A stretch of 64,000 nucleotides of DNA from Silicimonas sp963779765 (GCA_963779765.1 CAVZZP010000002.1:1302001-1366000), one strand, 5' to 3'. Positions 46,839 to 57,639 are shown, numbered from the stretch's first letter. Translations and numbers: made by a program. Notes: generated by a model from the letters alone, not told the origin.

Positions 46839-48924
46839 CTATTCCGCCGCGATCTGGATCACAGGCTCCATGGCGCGAAGCGTGGCGTCGGGCAAGTGGC
46901 ACTTGATGCGGTGACCCTCGCCCACGTCCTTCAGGGGCGGCACTTCGGTCTCACACAAGTCGCCAGGCACGAGGGGTTTCCAGCCACAGCGGGTCTGGAA
47001 CGGGCATCCGGGCGGCGGGTTCATGGCCGAGGGGATCTCGCCTTCGAGGACGACATGCCGTTTGCGGACCTTGGTGTCGGCAATGGGGACGGCCGACAAA
47101 AGCGCTTCGGTGTATGGGTGATAGGGCGGTGAGAAGACCTGTGCGGTGTCGCCGATCTCGACGACGTGGCCCAAGTACATGACCATCACCCGGTCGGCGA
47201 GATAGCGCACGATGGACAGGTCGTGCGAAATGAAGAGAAGCGTCGTCCGCTGCGTCCGCTGGATCTCCATCAGGAGGTCGGTGACGGCGGCCTGCACGCT
47301 GACGTCGAGGGCCGAGACGGGTTCGTCCGCCACGACGATGCGCGCGCCGCCAGCGAAGGCGCGGGCGATGCCGACGCGCTGCTTCTGGCCGCCCGACAAC
47401 TGGCGCGGCATCCTTTCTGCGAAGGCGCGGGGCAGCTTGACGAGGTCGAGGAGTTCGAGCATCCGCGTCCTTCGCTCGGTTTCGTTGTTGCCGATGCGAA
47501 AGACCTCGAGCGCGCGCACAATCTGGCGTCCGACGGTCATCGAGGGGTTGAGCGTGTCGAAGGGGTTCTGGAACACCATCTGGACCGAAGATACGGTTCT
47601 GGTGTCGCGCTTCTCGATCGGGGTGTTCTGGATCTGCGCGTTGTCGAGGAGGATCTGACCGTCGGTCGCGGTCTCGAGTCCCATCAGCACCTTGGCGAGG
47701 GTGGACTTGCCGCAGCCGGATTCACCGACGATGGCCAGCGTCTCGGCTTCTCGGGCCTCGAAGGAGAGGGATTCGTTGGCCTTCACGACCTTCTGGCCGC
47801 CGCGCCCGAAAAGGGCGTTGGCGGAGACTTCGTAGTATTTCCTCAGGTTATCGGCCTTCAGGACGACGCGCCCCGGTTCGGTCGCCCCCTCGCCCATGCT
47901 CGCCTTCGGTGGCGCGGACCAGTCGATCTCGTCCCATCTGATGCAGCGGGTGGCGTGGCGGTCGTCGCCGTCGACCTGCTCCATCGGGATGTCCTGCGCG
48001 TCGCAGCGGCCGGCCTCGAAGTAGGTGCAGCGGGGGCCGAAGTTGCAGCCCGGCGGGCGTTCGTGCGGAAGGGGGAAGTTGCCGGGAATGGCGACCAGCG
48101 GACGGGCGGTCTTGTCGGCGCCTGGCAACGGGATCGAGCGGAAGAGGGCTTGCGTGTAGGGGTGGCGCATCCGGTCGAAGACGTCCGCCACCGAGCCTCG
48201 TTCGACCGCTTCGCCCGAGTACATGACGCAGATCCGGTCGCAGGTTTCGAGCACCAACCCCAGGTTATGACTGATGAAAAGCATCGACGTGCCGTACTTG
48301 CGGCCGAGGTCCTTGACCAGGTCGACGACGGCGGCTTCGACGGTCACGTCGAGGGCGGTGGTGGGTTCGTCGAGGATCAGGAGCGAGGGTTTGGACATCA
48401 GCGCCATGGCGATGACGATGCGCTGCTGCTGGCCGCCGGAGAGCTGGTGGGGATAGCTGTCGAGCATCCTTTCGGGGTCGGGGAGGCGGACGTCGGTGAC
48501 GACCTCTAGGGCGCGTTTGCGGGCCTCTTTCTCACCGATGCCCTCGTGGATCATCGGGACTTCCATGAGCTGTCGGCCGATCTTCATGGCGGGGTTCAGG
48601 GAGGCCATAGGCTCTTGATATATCATGGCAATTTCGCTGCCGCGGATGTCGCGGAGCTGGGCGTCGGTCATGTCGTTCAGGTTCTTGCCCTTGAACTTGA
48701 TGGTGCCGCCGACGATGCGGCCGTTGACGCCGAGGTCCTGCATGACGCCAAGCGCCACGGTGGATTTGCCGCAGCCGGATTCTACCAACGAGACCAAGAG
48801 CTTCGCCGGGCATGACGGTGCAGGAGAAGTCCATCACCGCGGGAATTTCGCGGAGGCGGGTGAAGAAGCTGATCGAGAGCTTGTCGATCTCGAGGATGGG
48901 GCCGTCGGTCGCCGGATCGGTCAT
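46839..48924 (-). pseudogene. Double-domain ABC transporter ATPase (Dpp/Opp type), frameshifted
   Basis: Two peptide-type ATPase domains are fused in one chain of about 694 residues, equivalent to DppD plus DppF. Domain 1 has LVGESGCGKSTVALGVMQDL once corrected, and LSGGQQQRIVIAMALMSKPS with LLILDEPTTALD. Domain 2 has IVGESGCGKSTLAKVLMGLE, LSGGQKQRVGIARAFAGGAR and VADEPVSALDVS, with two oligopeptide-type Cys-containing C-tails. The frame breaks at about 48784, where one inserted base splits Walker A of domain 1. It follows the permease genes and powers the importer. Confidence 0.9.
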
Positions 48925-48935
48925 TTTCGGCCTTT

Positions 48936-48972
48936 CGGTATCACGTCGGTATTGCGTCGGTATCGCGTCGGT
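48936..48972 (-). repeat. 11-bp tandem repeat array, copy 2
   Basis: On the minus strand the units read ACCGACGCGAT, ACCGACGCAAT, ACCGACGTGAT, then ACCG. These are the three variants seen at 12467-12504 in the same cyclic order. The array lies 12 bases upstream of the ATPase start and downstream of the permease gene. Confidence 0.85.
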
Positions 48973-49032
48973 GGACCGCGCAGAATGCGGACCCGGTGGA
49001 GAGATGCGTATTTGGGAAGAAATGAAGCGGCA

Positions 49033-50445
49033 TCAGTCCCTCAGGCTTTCTTCGCGCAGACCGTCGGCGAGGAGGTTGAGGCCGAGGACGAGGCTCATCA
49101 GCGCGAGGGCCGGGGCGAGCGCCGGGTGGGGATAGATCGACAGGAGCTTGCGGCCGTCGTTGATGGTCGAGCCCCAGTCGGGGCTTTCGGGCGAGAGGCC
49201 GAGGCCGAAGAAGCCGAGCGTGCCGAGGAGGATGGTCGTGTAGCCGATGCGGAGGCAGAAATCGACGATCAGCGGGCCGCGCGCGTTCGGCAGGATCTCC
49301 CACAGCATGATGTACCAGGGCCCCTCTCCCCGGGTCTGGGCGGCGGCGACGTAGTCGCGCGTCTTGATGTCGAGGGCGAGGCCCCGGACGATGCGGAAGA
49401 CCGTAGGGGCGTTCACGAAGACGACCGAGACGAAGACGACGAGGAGGTTCGGCGGAAAGGCGATGATGCCCAAGGGGTCGGCGTCCCAGGCGATGCCGAG
49501 GTAGAGCCACAGGCCGATGGCGAGTGCGATGGTCAGGTAGATCGCGTCCTTGCGGAGGTCGGTGAAGTGGCGCGAGTGGATCAGGACCGCGACGAAGACG
49601 ATCGGCAGGAGGAACAGCACGGCGGCCATGTAGGTGGGCAGGCCGGTCTGCACGATCTCGGGGGTGACGAGGAGGTAGAACAGCAGGATCACCGGGAAGG
49701 CGAGGATCAGGTTCGCGAGGAAGGTGAGGAAGGTGTCCAGCTTGCCGCCATAGTATGCCGCCGGAAGGCCCAGGGTGATGCCGACCATGAAGGCGAAAAG
49801 CGTGGCGAAGGGGGCGATGCGGACCACGACCCAGGCGCCCTTGACCATGCGGCTGAACACGTCGCGGGCCAGGTTGTCGCCGCCGAGGAGGTAGTAGGGA
49901 TAGACGTCCTCTTGCGGGACGGCCGAGCCGGGCACCGCGTTCTTCATTCCCGACAGTTGCGCCAGCGGGTTGTGCGTCACGATCAGGTCCATCGCGCCGA
50001 AGATCGCGGTGAAGACCCAGAACATGACGATGGCGAAACCGGCCATGCCGATGGTCGAGTCGAAGAGTTTGCCGTAGAGGCCAAGGCGGCGCTTGAAGGT
50101 CAGCGACAGGGCGAAGGTCGCGGCAAGCGCGATCCACACCGGCAGGAAGCGCGTGGCGAGGATGCCAAGGATGCCCTTCTGCTGCGGATCCTGAAGGGCG
50201 ATGCCGCCGATCAGGTAGGCGAACGTCACCAGTGCGACGAGGGCCAGACCCGCGGTGACGCCGAGGCTGGCCCAGCTTGCCGCGCTGATGCGCGCGGGCG
50301 CCGACGCTCCGGCGGAGATGGCGCGTTCGACGGAGAAGACGGACACCACGGACGACACGACGAAGGCGACGATGAGGAAGGCCCACGCGCCGATGAAGAG
50401 CGGGTTCAGGATCGCAAGGCTTCCGGTCCAGGTCAGCGGTTCCAT
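49033..50445 (-). CDS. ABC transporter permease, DppC-like
   Basis: A 470-residue permease. It is longer than DppC (about 300) because of an N-terminal section with several extra spans (LLIVAFVVSSVVSVFSVERA and later segments to about residue 165). The BPD transporter domain follows: VVVRIAPFATLFAFMVGITL, then the EAA loop near AAQTRGEGPWYIMLWEILPN and FFGLGLSPESPDWGSTINDG. It pairs with the DppB-like gene 17 bases upstream and imports peptides or similar solutes across the inner membrane. Confidence 0.92.
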   Translation of the reverse strand: MEPLTWTGSLAILNPLFIGAWAFLIVAFVVSSVVSVFSVERAISAGASAPARISAASWASLGVTAGLALVALVTFAYLIGGIALQDPQQKGILGILATRFLPVWIALAATFALSLTFKRRLGLYGKLFDSTIGMAGFAIVMFWVFTAIFGAMDLIVTHNPLAQLSGMKNAVPGSAVPQEDVYPYYLLGGDNLARDVFSRMVKGAWVVVRIAPFATLFAFMVGITLGLPAAYYGGKLDTFLTFLANLILAFPVILLFYLLVTPEIVQTGLPTYMAAVLFLLPIVFVAVLIHSRHFTDLRKDAIYLTIALAIGLWLYLGIAWDADPLGIIAFPPNLLVVFVSVVFVNAPTVFRIVRGLALDIKTRDYVAAAQTRGEGPWYIMLWEILPNARGPLIVDFCLRIGYTTILLGTLGFFGLGLSPESPDWGSTINDGRKLLSIYPHPALAPALALMSLVLGLNLLADGLREESLRD

Positions 50446-50461
50446 GTGGATGTCTCCTGTG

Positions 50462-51592
50462 TCACGAGATCCGGATCCGCGGATTGAGGTAGACGTAGCC
50501 GATGTCTGAGATGAGTTGCGTCACGAGGACGACCGCCACCGCCACGACAGAGCAGGCGAGCAGGAGGTCGATGTCGTTGTTGCCCGCCGCCTCGACCAGG
50601 GTCCAGCCGAAGCCCTTGTAGTTGAAGAGCGTCTCGACGATCACGACGCCGTTCAGGAGCCAGGGGAACTGGAGCATGATGACGGTGAAGGGCGCGATGA
50701 GCGCGTTCCGAAGCGCGTGCTTCAGGACGATGTTGCGGAAGCTGACGCCCTTGAGGCGGGCGGTGCGGATATACTGCGCCGTCATCACCTCGGTCATCGA
50801 GGCGCGGGTCATGCGGGCGATGTAGCCCGTGCCGTAGAGCGCGATGGTGAGGACGGGCAGGAAGAAGTTCTCGAAGGTCGCGTTTTCGGCGGCGCTGGTC
50901 GCCGTGCCCTTGAAGATCCTCCAGCCCGACGACGACGCGAGGAGTGTGATGAAGATGACGCCGGAGACGTATTCGGGAGTGGCGGTCGAGGCGATGGAGA
51001 AGGTCGAAAGCGACCGGTCGAGCCGGGTGCCCTCGCGCATTCCGGCAAGGACGCCGATGAGCAGCGCGGTGGGGACCATCAGGACCATGACCCAGAACAT
51101 GAGCTTGCCGGTGAGACCGAGGCGCGTCGCGATGATGCCGCCCACGTCGTCGCGGAAGACGGTCGAATATCCCCAGTCGCCCTGGAGGAGGCCGCAGAAG
51201 CGTGGCGTCGCCTCGTCTGGCGGGGCGTGTCCGGCGCAGCGGGCGCGGACGGTGCCGTCTGCGCCTTCGATCACGTAGCCGGGGACGAGGCCCAGCCATT
51301 CGCCGTAGTTGCGGAAGAGGCGGGCGTCGAAGCCGGTGATGGCGTCCGAGAACTCCTCGCGCGGGATGTCGCCGCTGCGGGCGCCGGCCAGGAGTTCGGC
51401 ATCGGGCATGGTGCGGTAGCCGCGGGAGGCGAGCCAGGTCGAGACCTCGACGTCGGACATGCGTTGGCTGCCCTGCGTCTTGGCCACCTTTTCGAGGTTC
51501 GGGTAGAGGTTGGTGAGGAAGAAGACGATGAACGTCAGGCAGAGCGCCGTCAGGATCATCACCGCGATCCGGCGGAGGATGAACAGTCCCAT
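50462..51592 (-). CDS. ABC transporter permease, DppB-like
   Basis: A 376-residue permease beginning MGLFILRRIAVMILTALCLT, the classic DppB start. A periplasmic insert of about 120 residues with two Cys follows the first span. The transporter domain shows GDWGYSTVFRDDVGGIIATR, MREGTRLDRSLSTFSIAST, RTARLKGVSFRNIVLKHALR (the EAA loop) and VIVETLFNYKGFGWTLVEA. It follows the binding-protein gene after a 69-base gap. Confidence 0.94.
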   Translation of the reverse strand: MGLFILRRIAVMILTALCLTFIVFFLTNLYPNLEKVAKTQGSQRMSDVEVSTWLASRGYRTMPDAELLAGARSGDIPREEFSDAITGFDARLFRNYGEWLGLVPGYVIEGADGTVRARCAGHAPPDEATPRFCGLLQGDWGYSTVFRDDVGGIIATRLGLTGKLMFWVMVLMVPTALLIGVLAGMREGTRLDRSLSTFSIASTATPEYVSGVIFITLLASSSGWRIFKGTATSAAENATFENFFLPVLTIALYGTGYIARMTRASMTEVMTAQYIRTARLKGVSFRNIVLKHALRNALIAPFTVIMLQFPWLLNGVVIVETLFNYKGFGWTLVEAAGNNDIDLLLACSVVAVAVVLVTQLISDIGYVYLNPRIRIS

Positions 51593-51661
51593 CTAGGCCC
51601 TCCCCCCGATCTGCGGAAGTCGGGACGCCCGCGCGCGTGCGGACGTCCCCGGTCATTGCGA

Positions 51662-53327
51662 TCAGGCGGCCATCGCCCACTTGTAGTGGTGATGCTCGAA
51701 GGTGATGTGCTGGTCGACGTTCACCAGCCCTTCGCGGAAGTGCCGGTAGAGCGAGCGCCAGTAGGGCTGGATCGTGACGCCTTCCTGCTGGATCAGCGCC
51801 TCGCCCCTGGCGACGATCTCGCGCCTTTTGTCGGCGTCGGCGATGGACAGCGCCTGGGTCAGAAGCTCGTCGAACTCGGCGTTGGACCAGCCGAACTCGT
51901 TCCAGGCCTCGCCCGAGCGGTAGGCCAGCGCCCAGATCTGGACGCCCAAGGGGCGGTGGTTCCAGTTGGTCGAGGAGTAGGGATAGGTCAGCCAGTCGTT
52001 CCAGAAGGTCGAGCCGGGCAGGATCGTGCGCTTGATCTGGAAACCGGCGTCGCGAAGCTGGGCGGCGACGGCGTCGGTGGTGTTCTTCATCCAGTCGTCG
52101 TCGATCGAGATGATCTCGTGCTCGAAGTCCATCATGCCGGCCTCGGTCATCAGGCGGACGGCCTCCTCGACGTTGCGCTCGACGGGCGGAAGCTCGGCAT
52201 AGTCGGGATGGACGGGGGCGACGTGGTGGTTCTCGGCGACCTCGCCACGGCCTCCGTAGCCCAGTTCGAGGCAGATGGCGTTGTCGACGGCGAGTTGCAG
52301 CGCCTTTCGGACGCGGACATCTTCATAGACGCGCTTGCCGTCGTACTCGGCAAGCTGGTTGGGACGGATGACGATGGTCGCGGCGGTGACGACCTCGGAC
52401 TTCTGGAGGCCGATGTCGTCCATGACGTCGATGAATTCGCCGACCGACTCGTAGAGCATGTCGACCTCTTCGGATTCGATGGCGGCCAGCCAGGCGGCCG
52501 GGTCGGTGCCGAAGTCGATGTATTCGATGCGGTCGAGGTAGGGGCCGCCGTAGACCTCGGTGCCCCACCACTCGAAGTCCGGGTTCTTGACGAGGGTGGC
52601 GCGGACGCCGACCTCCATTTCCTCGAGGAGGTAGGGGCCGGTGCCGACGAAGGTGTTCGGAGTTCGAGGGATCGTAGTTTTCGTGGACGACGGCGGCCGG
52701 GTAGTCGGCCATGCCGGCGATGAGCGAGATGTCGGGGCGCGGCAGGGTCAGGGTGACGGTGGCGTCGTCGACGATCGTGATCGCGCCTTCGATCGCCTTG
52801 TTGGTGTCGGCGTCGATGATCGTGGCGAAGCGGCCGGCCATCGAGTTCGCCTCGACCTCCTTGTCGCACCAGCGCTCGATGTTGCGGGCGACGTCCTGGG
52901 CGGTGAAGGGATCGCCGTTGTTCCAGGTCACGCCCTGGCGGACCTTGAGGGTGTAGAGGGTCGCGTCGTCGTTCACCTCCCAGCCGTCCAGCAGCATCCC
53001 GCGGAAAGAGCCGTCGTTGTTGTACTCGACGAGGTATTCGAGCGTGCCGCGGGTGACGTTGGCGATCTCGGACCAGTCGGCGGTGCGGGTGTCCTTGAGG
53101 GCCTTGATCTGCATCTGGCAGCGGAGCGTGCCGCCCGGCTGCATGTGCGCTTCGGCAAGCGCGGGCCGCGCGGCACCGATCAGGCCGTAGGCGGCCGCCG
53201 CCGATACGCCGAGCGAGGTCGAGCGGGCAAGGAATTCGCGGCGGCTCAGGCGGCCCTCGCGAAATTCGTCGGCATACATGAACGCGGCAGGATGAACGGT
53301 TCCGCGCGCGTCGGTTTCTTCTACCAT
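51662..53327 (-). pseudogene. ABC transporter substrate-binding protein (SBP_bac_5), frameshifted
   Basis: A peptide-type family 5 binding protein of about 554 residues once corrected. RLSRREFLARSTSLGVSAAA is a Tat signal, so it is exported folded. The first part shows GTLEYLVEYNNDGSFRGMLL and LKVRQGVTWNNGDPFTAQDV. After the break near 52660-52664 the text continues PNTFVGTGPYLLEEMEVGVR and ends with the typical YWRSLYRHFREGLVNVDQH. One extra base explains the shift. The cargo is probably a peptide or opine-like molecule. It is the first gene of the binding protein-DppB-DppC-ATPase set, with an AraC regulator upstream. Confidence 0.9.
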
Positions 53328-53467
53328 CGGTGTCTTCTCCCTGTGGGCCGGGCCCGATCCGAGTCAGACCTCTGTATGACGTGTTGGGCCCATTTCGGCA
53401 TGTCGGGCCCCTCAGGTCAACCGTAACTACCTGAAAGAGAGGGATCGTCACGCACAAAGGTCGACCG

Positions 53468-54355
53468 TCAGACCCCGTGCCGAAACTCCGACGGGCTCTG
53501 TCCGGTGCGGGACCGGAAGGCGCGGGTGAAGTAGGCAGCCGAGGCGAAACCGCAGTGGCGGGCGACCTGCGCGACCCGGATATCGGTGTCGCGGAGAAGG
53601 CGCCTGGCCTCGAAATGCCGCCGGTCGGTGAGGATGTCGAGAGCGGGACGGCCCGCGACCTTGCGGCAGACGCGCGAGAGGTGTGTGGGCGTCACTCCGA
53701 GAAGTGCCGCATAGTGCTGGACGCCGTCGGGCCGGTTGTAGTCACGCTCGACGAGCGAGGTGAAGGCCTCGGCCAGCCGGTGCGCGGCGGTGTCGAGACG
53801 GGTCGCCTGCGAGGGGTTCGGCGCGTCGGCGTACTGCTCTGCGACGCGCGCAACCCAGACCGACAGAAGCCCGGCATGGCAGGACAGCGCGCGGGCGGAA
53901 TGAAGTCCCTGGCCGTCGGCTTCGCGCTGCATGGCGTCGATCATGCCCGTCAGCTCGCGCTGGAGCTGGACCTCGTTCAATCGAAGGTGCAGCGGCTCCA
54001 TCGGCCAGTCGAATTCCTCGCCGTCCGGCAGGAACACGACGAAGCCCAGCACGGGGCCGGAAGCGGTGAAGCCGTGCATCGTGCGGGGCGGCAGGAAGAC
54101 GAGGTTGTGGGGGCTGTAGCCCGAACTGCGTCCCGAGATCGTCAGACGGCCCTGCCCGCGCGTGAACCATACCAGCACGGGACGGTCGTAACTGCGCATC
54201 GCCTCGGTGCGCCAGCGCCCGCCTTGGGCGAGGCGCGTGACCGAGACGACCTCGACCGGCGGCCGGTCAGGCTGCGGCGCGGGCGTGCGCACGCGCGAGA
54301 TTTGCGCCTCTGTCCCGCCAGGCTGCGGGAGAAGCGTCAGACGATGCAACGACAT
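53468..54355 (-). CDS. AraC-family regulator
   Basis: A 295-residue regulator with an N-terminal cupin-like ligand part (PVLVWFTRGQGRLTISGRSS, LVFLPPRTMHGFTASGPVLG) and a C-terminal double helix-turn-helix (GVQHYAALLGVTPTHLSRVC, then VAQVARHCGFASAAYFTRAF with SRTGQSPSEFR). It lies 140 bases upstream of the ABC transporter binding-protein gene in the same direction and probably activates it. The upstream space to pepF (about 225 bases) has no gene. Confidence 0.9.
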   Translation of the reverse strand: MSLHRLTLLPQPGGTEAQISRVRTPAPQPDRPPVEVVSVTRLAQGGRWRTEAMRSYDRPVLVWFTRGQGRLTISGRSSGYSPHNLVFLPPRTMHGFTASGPVLGFVVFLPDGEEFDWPMEPLHLRLNEVQLQRELTGMIDAMQREADGQGLHSARALSCHAGLLSVWVARVAEQYADAPNPSQATRLDTAAHRLAEAFTSLVERDYNRPDGVQHYAALLGVTPTHLSRVCRKVAGRPALDILTDRRHFEARRLLRDTDIRVAQVARHCGFASAAYFTRAFRSRTGQSPSEFRHGV

Positions 54356-54580
54356 GAACCGTTACCCCAGGCCCCAGACGGTAAATACGGCAAAATTGTG
54401 GCGCACCTTCCGCGTTCGGTCAACGAAGCCGAGCATCAGGCCTCGGAAGCGGGCGCGGAATGCCGATTATCTGAACAATCCGACTGCCGCGACGGCAACG
54501 TCACTGGCTTCGGCAAAGGCGGACAGACCGTCTCCACCGCCTCGGGAGGCGGTGAATAAGGTCCTTCGCCGATTCGGCCC

Positions 54581-56392
54581 TCAGGATTCCATCGCCTCGA
54601 GTTCGTCGATGAAGCCCGAGATCATGCCGAGGCCCTTGTCCCAGAAGGCGGGGTCCGAGGCGTCGAGGCCGAAGGGCGCCAGAAGCTCTTTGTGGTGCTT
54701 CGAGCCGCCGGCTTTCAGCATGTCGAAGTACTTCTTCTGGAAGTCGGCGTCGCCTTCCTCGTAGACGGCGTAGAGCGCGTTCACGAGGCCGTCGCCGAAG
54801 GCGTAGGCATAGACGTAGAAGGGCGAGTGGACGAAGTGGGGGACATAGGACCAGAAGGTCTCGTAGCCCTCCATGAAGTCGAAGGCGGGGCCGAGGCTTT
54901 CGCCCTGAACGCTCATCCACAACTCGCCGATATCGTCGGGGGTCAGCTCGCCGTTGCGGCGGGCGGCGTGGAGCTTGCACTCGAAATCGTAGAAGGCGAT
55001 CTGGCGGACGACGGTGTTGATCATGTCCTCGACCTTGCCGGCGAGAAGGACCTTGCGTTCCTTCTGCGAGGGCGCGTCCTTGAGGAGACGGCGGAAGGTC
55101 AGCATCTCGCCGAAGACGCTGGCGGTCTCGGCCAGCGTCAGGGGCGTCGAGGCCAGAAGTTCGCCCTGCCCGGCTGCGAGGCGCTGGTGGACGCCGTGGC
55201 CCAGTTCGTGGGCCAGCGTCATCACATCGCGCGGTTTGCCCAGGTAGTTGAGCATGACGTAGGGGTGGACGTTCGACACGGTCGGGTGCGCGAAGGCGCC
55301 GGGGGCCTTGCCGGGCTTCACGGGCGCGTCGATCCAGCCGTCGTCGAAGAAGGGCTGTGCGAGGCGCGCCATCTCGGGGTCGAAGCCGGCATAGGCGGAC
55401 ATCACCGTCTCGCGCGCCTCGTCCCAGCCGATCTTGCGATCGCTTTCCATCGGCAGGGGCGCGTTGCGGTCCCAGACCTGCATCCGGTCGAGGCCGAGCC
55501 AGCCGCGCTTCAACTCGTAATAGCGGTGCGAGAGCTTCGGATACGCCTTCACCACGGCGTTGCGCAGGGCCTCGACGACCTCGGGCTCGACCTGGTTCGA
55601 CAGGTGGCGGCCGGTCTGGGGCGTGGGCATTCCGCGCCAGCGGTCCTCGATCTCTTTCTCCTTCGACAGCGTGTTGTGGACGCGGGAGAAGAGCTTGACG
55701 TTCTCGCCGAAGACGCGGGACAGCTCGCGCGCCGCCGTCTCGCGCTTGGCGCGGTCCTGGTCCGAGAGGTCGTTCAGCGTGGCTTCCAGTCCGCGCGTCT
55801 CGTCGCCGATGACGAACTCGAGACCCGAGATGGTCTCGTCGAACAGACGGTTCCAGGCGGCGGCGCCGACGGTGGACTGGTCGTGGAGGAACTTCTCGAG
55901 CTCGTCCGACAGCTGGTAAGGCCGCATCAGGCGGAGACGGTCGAAGATGGGCTTGTAGCGGGCGAGCTCGGCGTTGCCGGAGAACCAGCCGTCGAGGACG
56001 GCGTCGTCGATGCGGTTGACCTCGAGCGAGAAGAACACGAGCGGCGTGGTGAAGGCGGTGATCCGGTCCTGGGCGTCGGACATGGCCTTGGCGCGCTCGG
56101 CGTCGGTGGTGTTCTGGTAATAGCGCAGGCCGATGAAGGACATGATGCGGCCGGCGACCATGTCGATCTTCTCGTAGCGCAGGACGCAATCCAGCATGCC
56201 CTGCGCGCCGAGACCCGCGAGCTGTCCCTCGTAGTCGGCGGCGAAGTCGGCGCAGGCCTGCTCCAGCCAGTCCATGTCGCGCTTCAGCTCGGGCGCGTCG
56301 GGGGCGGCGTAGAGGTCGGAGAGGTCCCATTCGGGCAGGTCGCCCAGGTTGCCCGCGCCGTTGGCGTTCGCGTCGAATACGGGGGTCTGCAT
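54581..56392 (-). CDS. pepF: Oligoendopeptidase F family (M3B) metallopeptidase
   Basis: A 603-residue cytoplasmic zinc peptidase. The catalytic motif VMTLAHELGHGVHQRLA and the downstream Glu in LAETASVFGEMLTFRRLL are present, with PYVMLNYLGKPRD just before. M3B members degrade peptides of about 7-17 residues, which fits the nearby oligopeptide-type importer, although the two are separate transcription units. ATG 56392 starts the family sequence; the much longer frame toward 57322 is a shadow of the MscS gene on the other strand. Confidence 0.93.
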   Translation of the reverse strand: MQTPVFDANANGAGNLGDLPEWDLSDLYAAPDAPELKRDMDWLEQACADFAADYEGQLAGLGAQGMLDCVLRYEKIDMVAGRIMSFIGLRYYQNTTDAERAKAMSDAQDRITAFTTPLVFFSLEVNRIDDAVLDGWFSGNAELARYKPIFDRLRLMRPYQLSDELEKFLHDQSTVGAAAWNRLFDETISGLEFVIGDETRGLEATLNDLSDQDRAKRETAARELSRVFGENVKLFSRVHNTLSKEKEIEDRWRGMPTPQTGRHLSNQVEPEVVEALRNAVVKAYPKLSHRYYELKRGWLGLDRMQVWDRNAPLPMESDRKIGWDEARETVMSAYAGFDPEMARLAQPFFDDGWIDAPVKPGKAPGAFAHPTVSNVHPYVMLNYLGKPRDVMTLAHELGHGVHQRLAAGQGELLASTPLTLAETASVFGEMLTFRRLLKDAPSQKERKVLLAGKVEDMINTVVRQIAFYDFECKLHAARRNGELTPDDIGELWMSVQGESLGPAFDFMEGYETFWSYVPHFVHSPFYVYAYAFGDGLVNALYAVYEEGDADFQKKYFDMLKAGGSKHHKELLAPFGLDASDPAFWDKGLGMISGFIDELEAMES

Positions 56393-56512
56393 GTCGTCTT
56401 CCTCGTGTCGTGGTCGGGTGAGAGATAGAGGCTGCGGGCGGCGATTGGAACCCGAGGCGCGCCCTGCGGGATCGTTTTGCCAGAGCGCTGCAACGCAGCT
56501 AGCATAGGCCGG

Positions 56513-57622
56513 ATGATGACCCTCGAGTTCTTTCGCGGCTGGCTGACGGCCCTGCCGGGCGGCAGCGGTCCCTTCGTCGCGGCGCTGCTGGCCGTGGCGG
56601 TGGCGCTGCTGGCGCACTGGCTGTGGCACAGGGTGGCCACGCGGATCGTGGCGGGGCGCGACCTGTTCTGGCGCAGCCTCGTCCAGCGCACGCGGCGGCC
56701 GGTGCGGCTGGCCTTCGTCACGCTGGCGCTGTTTCTCGCGCTCGCGCCGTTCGATCTGCCGGACGGCCTCAATGTCTTCGTCAGGCGCGCGCTGACGGTG
56801 CTGACTATCGTGCTGATCGCCTGGTGGCTGAGGATGGCGTTCAGCATCTGGATGACGATCCACCTGCGGCAGTTCAGCCTCGATAGCGAGGATAACCTCA
56901 ACGCGCGCAAGCACATCACACAGGGCCGCATCCTGCAGCGGATCGGGAACATCCTGATCTATGTGGGCGCGCTGGCCGCCGTGCTGATGACCTTCGAGAC
57001 GGTGCGGCACTATGGCGTGTCGCTGCTGGCCTCGGCGGGGGCGGCGGGGATCGTGGTGGGCTTCGCGCTGCAGCCGCTTCTGAAGAACCTGATCGCGGGG
57101 ATCCAGCTTGCCGTGACCCAGCCCATCCGCATCGACGACGCGCTGATCGTCGAAGGGGAGTGGGGGCAGGTCGAGGAGATCACCTCGACCTATGTCGTCA
57201 TCAAGATCTGGGACTGGCGGCGGCTGATCGTGCCGCTGAACTATTTCATCGAGCAGCCGTTCCAGAACTGGACCCGCGAGACGGCATCGCTGATCGGGGC
57301 GGTGATGCTTTACGTCGACCACACCGCCGACGTCGCCCGCCTGCGCGAGAAAGCCCGCGCGGTGGTCGAGGCCTCGCCCCGGTGGGACAGGAACGTCTTC
57401 GCGGTGCAGGTGACCGACATCCGCGAGACGGTGATGGAGGTCCGGGTCATCGCCTCGGCCCGGAACGCCGGCACGGTCTTCGACCTGCGCTGCGATATCC
57501 GCGAGGCGCTTGTGGCGTGGCTTCAGGCCGAGATGCCGGGGGCGCTGCCGAGGACGAGGGCGGAGGTCACGAGCGACCCGGACCGCAGGCCTTCGGCGGC
57601 TGTCGAGGTGGTGAGCAGCTAG
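56513..57622 (+). CDS. MscS-family mechanosensitive channel
   Basis: A 369-residue protein with about four to five N-terminal spans (PFVAALLAVAVALLAHWLW, LAFVTLALFLALAPFDL, LTVLTIVLIAWWLRMAF, GNILIYVGALAAVLMTFETV). The MscS pore helix and beta domain follow: SLLASAGAAGIVVGFALQPL, LLKNLIAGIQLAVTQPIRID and VEEITSTYVVIKIWDWRRLI. The Gly/Ala-rich pore helix is intact. It probably releases solutes on osmotic downshock. It converges on the DNA ligase gene; the hairpin repeat lies between them. Confidence 0.92.
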   Translation: MMTLEFFRGWLTALPGGSGPFVAALLAVAVALLAHWLWHRVATRIVAGRDLFWRSLVQRTRRPVRLAFVTLALFLALAPFDLPDGLNVFVRRALTVLTIVLIAWWLRMAFSIWMTIHLRQFSLDSEDNLNARKHITQGRILQRIGNILIYVGALAAVLMTFETVRHYGVSLLASAGAAGIVVGFALQPLLKNLIAGIQLAVTQPIRIDDALIVEGEWGQVEEITSTYVVIKIWDWRRLIVPLNYFIEQPFQNWTRETASLIGAVMLYVDHTADVARLREKARAVVEASPRWDRNVFAVQVTDIRETVMEVRVIASARNAGTVFDLRCDIREALVAWLQAEMPGALPRTRAEVTSDPDRRPSAAVEVVSS

Positions 57623-57639
57623 GCGATTTCATCGGTCTC

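Noticed and set aside
48625..50487. 620-codon plus-strand frame opposite the permease genes, and a similar 735-codon frame at 50516-52723
   Set aside because: Glu/Asp/Arg-rich shadow translations of GC-rich minus-strand ABC transporter genes; no domain or ribosome site.
54536..54553. ACCGCCT-CGGG-AGGCGGT hairpin downstream of pepF as a terminator
   Set aside because: No T-run on the pepF strand; a short GC palindrome is expected by chance in this composition.
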